DNA from: Gaiellaceae bacterium
Lineage (GTDB): Bacteria > Actinomycetota > Thermoleophilia > Gaiellales > Gaiellaceae
Assembly (NCBI GenBank): GCA_021323315.1
Contig: JAJTCQ010000001.1
Coordinates: 37,936-101,935 of the forward strand
Length of the DNA stretch: 64,000 nt
Direction of reading: 5' to 3'
Shown in pieces: positions 58,468 to 64,000 of this stretch (positions are counted from its first letter, which is position 1; each line of letters opens with the position of its first letter). The translations under genes and the position numbers were made by a program. Below the pieces are notes generated by a model that was not told the origin of the DNA, searched no databases, and saw only the letters and a program-made list of their open reading frames with translations.

Positions 58468-59539
58468 GTCCCTCGACGAGCACACGCTCGACCTCGAGCT
58501 CGTCGTTCAGCACGACCACGTCGGCGGGGAGGCCGATCCCGATTCGTCCGGCGCTCGGAAGTCGCAGCACGCGGGCCGGAACCTCCGTGGCGGCGCCGAC
58601 GGCATCCTCGAGCGGCACGCCCAGCGCGTGCAGGTTGCGCACCGCCTCGATCATCGTGAGCGTGCTTCCGGCGAGCGCGCCGTCCGCGCCGCGTGCCACG
58701 CCGTCCCGGATCTCGACGTCGAGGTCTCCGAGCCGATAGTCGCCGTCGGCAACGCCTGCGCCCGCGACCGCATCAGTGACGAGTGCCATCCGCGCCGGGG
58801 CGGCCTGCCACACCATGGCTGCCGTGACCGGCGCGATGTGAACCCAGTCGAGGATGACTTGGATGACGACGTCGGGTCGTGCCAGCGCGGCTCCGACGAT
58901 GCCGGGGTCGCGGTGATGGAACGGGCGCATCGCGTTGAAGAGGTGCGTGACGCTCCGCACGCCGAGATCGAACGCGTGGTTCGTCTGCTCGGCGCTCGCG
59001 TCCGAATGCCCGGCCGACACCGCGACCTCGCGCCGGAGCAGACGCTCGATCACCGCACCTGCACCCGGGAGCTCCGGCGCCAGAGTGACCAGCCGAACGG
59101 GACCCGCGTCGAGGAGGCGCTCGAGCAGCTCGAGATCCGGGTTCCGCCGCGCAGCGGCGGGATGGATCCCGAGGCGCAGGGCCGACAGGAAGGGCCCTTC
59201 GAGGTGCGCGCCCAGGACGCGGGCTCCGTCCGACTCGGCAGGGACCTCGCGGAGGGCTGCGAGGAGCTGCTCTTCGGGGGAGGTGATGAACGTCGGCAGG
59301 AAGGCCGTGACGCCGGTCTCGAGGATGGCGTCGGCCGCGAAGCGATACCCGTCGGCGTCGGCCGTGAGGAAGTCGACGCCCGCAAAGCCGTTGACCTGGA
59401 GGTCGACGAAGCCCGGCACCGCGATGCCGCGACCGTGGGGTGACGAGAGTCCCAAGCCGGCGACTCGGCCACCGACAACCTCGACGTCGCCGGGGACGAG
59501 CTGCCCGTCCACGACGGCGGCTTCGACGCCGAGCTTCAT
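58448..59539 (-). CDS. nagA: N-acetylglucosamine-6-phosphate deacetylase
   Basis: Removes acetate from GlcNAc-6-P. The 363-aa product is an amidohydrolase: AVPGFVDLQVNGFAGVDF, LGAHLEGPFLSALRLGIHP, AVSAGHSDASAEQTNHAFDLG, SVTHLFNAMRPFHHRDPG, VTDAVAGAG; metal-binding His/Glu positions are present. The motif normally DGxHxxP reads LDWVHIAP here. Overlaps murQ (ATGA) and the SIS gene, so murQ-nagA-SIS is one operon. Confidence 0.94.
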   Translation of the reverse strand: MKLGVEAAVVDGQLVPGDVEVVGGRVAGLGLSSPHGRGIAVPGFVDLQVNGFAGVDFLTADADGYRFAADAILETGVTAFLPTFITSPEEQLLAALREVPAESDGARVLGAHLEGPFLSALRLGIHPAAARRNPDLELLERLLDAGPVRLVTLAPELPGAGAVIERLLRREVAVSAGHSDASAEQTNHAFDLGVRSVTHLFNAMRPFHHRDPGIVGAALARPDVVIQVILDWVHIAPVTAAMVWQAAPARMALVTDAVAGAGVADGDYRLGDLDVEIRDGVARGADGALAGSTLTMIEAVRNLHALGVPLEDAVGAATEVPARVLRLPSAGRIGIGLPADVVVLNDELEVERVLVEGRARVVG

Positions 59540-60435
59540 TCGGCCAGCTCCAGCGCCCCGGCGATGCTCCGGTCCGAGCGGTCGAGACGGTGGCGCGCCG
59601 TGGGGGCGTCGACCCCCGCGAGGAGGGAGACGATCGCGACGCGGGCGTCGCCGCCGGCGGCCTGCAGCGCGTCGTCGACCTCCTGCCCGGACGCGCCGCT
59701 CGCCGTCGCGACGATGCGCCGGACGCGCCCTGAGAGCTTCTCGTTGGCAGGGGCGACGTCGACCATGAGGTTGCCGTAGGTCTTTCCGAGCCGGATCATC
59801 GAAACGGTCGAGATCGTGTTGAGGACGAGCTTCTGCGCCGTTCCCGCCTTGAGCCGCGTCGACCCCGCAAGGAACTCCGGGCCGACGACGACCGCGACCT
59901 CGTGCTCGACGAGCCGACCGAGCCTGGAGTGGGGAGCGGCGACGACGCAGGCGGTGAACGCACCGGCGGCGCGCGCGGACTCGAGTGCGCCGAGCGCATA
60001 CGGCGTCGTGCCGCTCGCGCTGACGCCGATCACGGCGTCCGCGGGGCCGACCTCGAGCGCCAGAACGTCACGGGCGCCACTCTCGCCGTCGTCCTCGGCC
60101 TCCGCCTGGGCCATCGGCGGGTCCGCTGCTTCGCCGGCGACCAGTGCGACCACGACTCCCGGCGGAACGGAGAAGGTGGTCTCGCACTCGGACGCGTCGA
60201 GCGCGGCGATCATGCCGGACGATCCAGCGCCGACATAGACGAGGCGTCCGCCGGCGCGAAGCCGCTCCGCGACGGCATCGATCACCGCTGCGATGTCCGG
60301 AGCCACCCGTCCGACGGCTGCGGGAACCGCCGAGTCGGCCTCGTTCATGAGCTCGACGAGCTCCAACGTCTCGCGCGTCTCGTACCCCGCGTCCGGGTCG
60401 CCGCCCGCTTCCGTCACGAGTCCGTTGTCGATCAT
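59536..60435 (-). CDS. murQ: N-acetylmuramic acid 6-phosphate etherase
   Basis: Cleaves the lactyl ether of MurNAc-6-P to give GlcNAc-6-P and lactate, feeding NagA; used in peptidoglycan recycling or scavenging. The 299-aa SIS-fold protein has GRLVYVGAGSSGMIAALDASECETTF, VIGVSASGTTPYALGALESAR, GSTRLKAGTAQKLVLNTISTVSMIRLGKTYGNLMVDV, all characteristic. ATG 60435 with TAGACT 6 nt upstream; divergent from the ABC ATPase gene across an operator. Confidence 0.95.
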   Translation of the reverse strand: MIDNGLVTEAGGDPDAGYETRETLELVELMNEADSAVPAAVGRVAPDIAAVIDAVAERLRAGGRLVYVGAGSSGMIAALDASECETTFSVPPGVVVALVAGEAADPPMAQAEAEDDGESGARDVLALEVGPADAVIGVSASGTTPYALGALESARAAGAFTACVVAAPHSRLGRLVEHEVAVVVGPEFLAGSTRLKAGTAQKLVLNTISTVSMIRLGKTYGNLMVDVAPANEKLSGRVRRIVATASGASGQEVDDALQAAGGDARVAIVSLLAGVDAPTARHRLDRSDRSIAGALELAE

Positions 60436-60441
60436 CGCGGG

Positions 60442-60447
60442 AGTCTA
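60442..60447 (-). promoter_or_regulatory. -10 box TAGACT of murQ (leaderless geometry)
   Basis: TAGACT, 6 nt, ATG 60435 on the minus strand. The operator at 60463-60476 falls in its -35 region. Confidence 0.5.
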
Positions 60448-60462
60448 CGCTGACAACTGGCG

Positions 60463-60476
60463 GTGGTCAATACCAC
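60463..60476. promoter_or_regulatory. dre-like operator GTGGTcaatACCAC between murQ and the ABC gene
   Basis: Perfect inverted repeat GTGGT-caat-ACCAC, embedded in GGTGGTCAATACCACT. The DasR/NagR consensus is A(C/G)TGGTCTAGACCA(C/G)T, so 13 of 16 positions agree. It overlaps the -35 region of murQ and abuts the -35 of the divergent ABC gene, so one site could repress both. Confidence 0.65.
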
Positions 60477-60504
60477 TTGCGTGGAAATGTGGTATCCATA
60501 CCCC
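60477..60504 (+). promoter_or_regulatory. Promoter TTGCGT-16-TACCCC of the ABC ATPase gene
   Basis: TTGCGT (60477-60482), 16-nt spacer, TACCCC (60499-60504), then 6 nt to ATG 60511. An additional inverted repeat GGTAT-cc-ATACC (60491-60502) overlaps the -10 box and may be a second operator. Confidence 0.45.
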
Positions 60505-60510
60505 GACGCA

Positions 60511-61704
<1,194 letters not shown>

Positions 61705-61707
61705 GCC

Positions 61708-61719
61708 TGGTATTGACCT
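61708..61719. promoter_or_regulatory. dre-like half-conserved site TGGTattgACCT upstream of the regulator
   Basis: CCTGGTATTGACCTCT matches 12 of 16 positions of the DasR/NagR consensus. It lies 28-40 nt before ATG 61748, suggesting autoregulation of the GntR gene. Confidence 0.5.
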
Positions 61720-61734
61720 CTCTGGCAAGCGGGT

Positions 61735-61740
61735 TACGAT
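61735..61740 (+). promoter_or_regulatory. -10 box TACGAT of the GntR (HutC) gene
   Basis: TACGAT, 7 nt, ATG 61748. Because the alternative ATG at 61739 falls within this box, the second ATG is the better start. Confidence 0.5.
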
Positions 61741-61747
61741 GGCCGGC

Positions 61748-62500
61748 ATGACGAAGCAGGCGACGACGCGCGACCTCGTGCTCGATCTCATCGAGCAGCT
61801 CACGGTTGGCGACGCGATTCCGTCCGAGCGGCAGCTGAGCTCCGACTTCGGGGTTTCCCGCCTAACGGTTCGTGCGGCCCTCGACGAGCTCGTACGGGAA
61901 GGCTATCTCGTGCGGCGTCACGGGGCGGGCACGTTCGTCAGCGAACCGAAGATCGCGCAGGAGCTGACGATGACCTCGTTCACGGACGACATGCGCGCCC
62001 GGGGCCTGAAGCCCGCGAGCAGGACGCTCGATCTCCGCGTCACGCCGGCCGGAGCACGGCTCGGCCGCTTGCTCCACGTTTCGCCGTCGGAGCCCGTAGT
62101 CGTCGCGGTTCGGCTCCGCCTCGCCGACGGCGAGAGCATGGCGATCGAAACGGTGCACATTCGCGCGTCGCAGGTGCCTGGCCTCACTGCGGCGGACCTC
62201 GAGGAGATGTCCTTCTACGAGCTCCTGCGCGAGCGATACGGCATCGTCGTCGTCGGCGGCGAGCAGACGATAGAGCCGACCGTGACCGACGAGGACGAGT
62301 CGAATGCGCTCGGAGTCCCTCTCCACTCGCCGGCCTTCCGCTTCGAGCGAACCACGCATTCACACGCGGGAGAGATCGTCGAGTTCGTCGAGTCGATCTA
62401 CCGAGGCGACAGGTACCGGCTCGTCACGGCGCTCTCGATCCCGCAGCAACGGCGTCGGGGCAACGCGAGACCAGCAGTCGCCGCGGCGAAGCGTGGTTAG
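61748..62500 (+). CDS. GntR-family regulator, HutC/UTRA subgroup (DasR/NagR-like)
   Basis: A 250-aa regulator. Winged HTH: DLVLDLIEQLTVGDAIPSERQLSSDFGVSRLTVRAALDELVREGYLVRRHGAGTFV (about residues 10-65), then a UTRA ligand domain with ELTMTSFTDDMRARGLKPASR and VRLRLADGESMAIETVHI. This is the family of DasR/NagR, which sense GlcN-6-P or GlcNAc-6-P. The surrounding nag/mur genes and TGGTnnnnACCA sites make it the likely local repressor of amino-sugar uptake and breakdown. Confidence 0.93.
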   Translation: MTKQATTRDLVLDLIEQLTVGDAIPSERQLSSDFGVSRLTVRAALDELVREGYLVRRHGAGTFVSEPKIAQELTMTSFTDDMRARGLKPASRTLDLRVTPAGARLGRLLHVSPSEPVVVAVRLRLADGESMAIETVHIRASQVPGLTAADLEEMSFYELLRERYGIVVVGGEQTIEPTVTDEDESNALGVPLHSPAFRFERTTHSHAGEIVEFVESIYRGDRYRLVTALSIPQQRRRGNARPAVAAAKRG

Positions 62501-62505
62501 TACCA
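62494..62505. promoter_or_regulatory. Inverted repeat TGGTtagtACCA at the regulator's stop codon
   Basis: TGGT-tagt-ACCA overlaps the TAG stop of the GntR gene. The core half sites are perfect, the flanks do not match the dre consensus (CG.../...AC). Confidence 0.45.
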
Positions 62506-62627
62506 ACCCTGGCCCCCGTACTCCAATCGCTTATACCGACATGAGCAGGGCAATCGGGGCGGTAGTCACTGCTGATGGGGGCTTGACAGACGACCGAAGA
62601 TGTGGAAGCCTCCCGGCCGTGGCAGAT

Positions 62628-62639
62628 TGGTATAAACCA
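62628..62639. promoter_or_regulatory. dre-like operator TGGTataaACCA upstream of the binding-protein gene
   Basis: ATTGGTATAAACCACT agrees at 13 of 16 positions with the DasR/NagR consensus and contains TATAAA, which could be the -10 box. It is the best operator candidate for the sugar-uptake genes. The 216-nt gap (62501-62716) also has TTGACA at 62583-62588 without a well-spaced -10. Confidence 0.65.
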
Positions 62640-62716
62640 CTTGGGACTCCGGCCGTGGACTGCCACGTCTTGACGGCACGGCCAGGTCGAGTCCCGAGTT
62701 GCCGCGGAGGATGCGA

Positions 62717-63946
62717 ATGAACGTACGTGTTTTTGCCGCAGCAGTGCTCGTTGCGGCGCTCGCCGTCGCGGCGGTGGGAGCCACCGGAGCCTCGGGTGGC
62801 AAGGCCGCCGACACGCTGACGGTTTGGTTGCAGGTGGACGCACAGTCCGGCTGGCCCGAGGTGGTCGCCGCGGCGAACGCCCAGTTCAAGGCCCAGAACC
62901 CGGGCTGGGACGTCGACGTCCAGTACCAGACATGGGGCACTCACCTCGCCAAGTTCGACGCGACGCTGGCTGGCAACAGCGCGCCGGACGTCATCGAGAT
63001 GGGGAACACCGAGATGACGAAGTACATGGCCGCAGGCGCGTTCCAGGATCTGACGGCGAACTCGTTCCCGAACAAGAGCACGTGGCTCACGGGGCTTGCG
63101 AAATCGGGACAGTACGGTGGCAAGATCTACGGCGTTCCCTACTACGCGGGATCGCGGGTGATCACCTACCGGACCGACCTGTTCAAGGCGGTCAACGCGA
63201 AGATCCCGTCGAGCGTTGCAGAGTTCACCGCGCTCGCCAGGAAGCTCGGCGCGAAGAACAAGGCGAAGTCCTTCTCGCCGGTCTACATCGCCGGCACGGA
63301 CTGGTACTTCGCGATGAGCTTCGTCTACGACCACGGCGGCACGATCGCCGTGACGAACAAGGGCAAGTGGATCGGCACGCTCGACCGCCCGAAGGCGGTC
63401 GCCGGCCTGGCTGCGTTCAAGCGGTTCTTCGACGCCGCCTCGCGTGCCAGCAAGACAACGGACGAGGTGCGTCCCAACCCCTACGACGTGTACGCACAGG
63501 GCAATGCCGCATCGATTCAGGGCCCTGCCTGGTTCAGCTGCTGCGTCGGCGACTTCAAGAATCGCACAGCGCAGTTCGTCATGCCGAGCCGCACGAAGGG
63601 GCAGCCGATTCCGGGCTTCCTCGGCGGTTCGGATCTCGCCGTCCCCATCGGGGCGAACAAGGCGCAGGCCGCGTCCTGGATCTCGGCCTTCACGGACAAC
63701 GCCTCGATGTCGGCGCTTCGCGCCAAGGGCAACATCCCGAACACCACGAGCCTCCTGGGCAACAGCGTCAATGAGCGCGCTGCGAAGAGGAGCTGGTTCG
63801 TGCCGACGGCGAAGCACTGGGTCAACGTCGAGAACGGGAACGTCCTTCGAACGATGCTGTCGCGGATCCTGACGAACAAGATGTCGGTCAAGGAGGCCGC
63901 AGAGGTGGCGAGCGACAACATCACGTTCACGCTCAACCAGCGCTAG
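62717..63946 (+). CDS. Sugar ABC transporter substrate-binding protein
   Basis: A 409-aa family 1 extracellular solute-binding protein. Signal peptide MNVRVFAAAVLVAALAVAAVGATGASG; mature part DTLTVWLQVDAQSGWPEVVAAAN, SAPDVIEMGNTEMTKYMAAGAFQDLT, YGVPYYAGSRVITYRTDLFK, and a hinge region as in MalE/NgcE-like proteins. There is no lipobox cysteine, unusual for a Gram-positive binding protein. ATG 62717 has GCGGAGG 6 nt upstream; ATG 62711 is less well spaced. By context the ligand is likely GlcNAc, chitobiose or a MurNAc derivative. Confidence 0.93.
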   Translation: MNVRVFAAAVLVAALAVAAVGATGASGGKAADTLTVWLQVDAQSGWPEVVAAANAQFKAQNPGWDVDVQYQTWGTHLAKFDATLAGNSAPDVIEMGNTEMTKYMAAGAFQDLTANSFPNKSTWLTGLAKSGQYGGKIYGVPYYAGSRVITYRTDLFKAVNAKIPSSVAEFTALARKLGAKNKAKSFSPVYIAGTDWYFAMSFVYDHGGTIAVTNKGKWIGTLDRPKAVAGLAAFKRFFDAASRASKTTDEVRPNPYDVYAQGNAASIQGPAWFSCCVGDFKNRTAQFVMPSRTKGQPIPGFLGGSDLAVPIGANKAQAASWISAFTDNASMSALRAKGNIPNTTSLLGNSVNERAAKRSWFVPTAKHWVNVENGNVLRTMLSRILTNKMSVKEAAEVASDNITFTLNQR

Positions 63947-63955
63947 AACGTACGC

Positions 63956-64000
63956 ATGACGGTCGCCGCCGAGACACCAGTCCACCGGTCTCGGCGGCGA
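63956..64000 (+). CDS. Start of next gene, probably sugar ABC permease (partial)
   Basis: ATG 63956, 9 nt after the binding-protein stop, opens a frame MTVAAETPVHRSRRR that runs off the window. A basic N-terminal head before the first helix and the position after a binding protein suggest a MalF-type permease; the sequence alone cannot show it. Confidence 0.5.
   Translation, partial: MTVAAETPVHRSRRR

Overview
The window is high-GC (mostly G/C third positions) with dense, often overlapping genes (many GTGA/ATGA junctions) and frequent GTG starts. The gene order rsmD-coaD / DUF177-rpmF-plsX-acpP-rnc-smc-ftsY / ffh-rpsP-khpA-rimM-trmD-lepB-rplS-rnhB-yraN-comM-dprA is a bacterial housekeeping backbone. 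Two secreted protein types are very typical of Actinomycetota class Thermoleophilia: an Ig-like protein with 'PISYAYQWLRC'-type repeats and a collagen-like protein starting 'PSPAMIVACLALLVALGG'. I infer a chromosomal segment of a Gaiellales/Solirubrobacterales-like organism. No rRNA, CRISPR, transposase or prophage gene was seen; one tRNA is present.

Layout. 1-12.4 kb: rsmD, coaD, a coiled-coil protein, a LysR regulator, DUF177, an inserted Ig-like surface protein and ABC-F ATPase, then rpmF-plsX-acpP-rnc-smc-ftsY. 12.4-19.3 kb: an accessory island with two small genes and a tandemly duplicated two-gene module. Each module has a very large cyclase-domain/NTPase/TPR protein followed by a small protein that looks dodecin-like. 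The duplication carried along the promoter and first codons of ffh, so a fossil ffh start lies between the copies. 19.3-29.8 kb: ffh to dprA, interrupted by a membrane-anchored HExxH protein, a solitary DNA methyltransferase and the collagen-like protein. 29.8-37.2 kb: FAD oxidoreductase; an operon pntA1-pntA2-pntB-ornithine cyclodeaminase-like-MFS; isocitrate dehydrogenase family. 37.3-45.3 kb: a small zinc protein, AddB/AddA-like recombination nucleases, a phosphoesterase and endonuclease III (DNA repair). 45.3-53.4 kb: CorA-like, TrxB, RmuC, DUF3105, DUF899, tRNA-Leu(UAA), glutamate dehydrogenase-family, CBS protein, Ppx/GppA. 53.4-57.4 kb: remnant of a DUF853 ATPase, then the glyoxylate bypass operon aceA-aceB with its own FCD-type GntR regulator. 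57.4-64 kb: an amino-sugar (GlcNAc/MurNAc) catabolism and uptake cluster: SIS isomerase, nagA, murQ, ABC ATPase, HutC-type GntR regulator, sugar-binding protein and the start of a permease.

Regulation. Many genes have a TAnnnT -10 hexamer placed exactly 6 nt (range 6-12) before the ATG/GTG, which is what leaderless or near-leaderless transcription would need. The amino-sugar cluster carries several TGGTnnnnACCA inverted repeats resembling DasR/NagR dre sites. The aceA promoter carries ATTGcacaCAAT, a likely site for the GntR regulator at the end of that operon. All functional statements come from reading motifs in the given translations; no database search was run.
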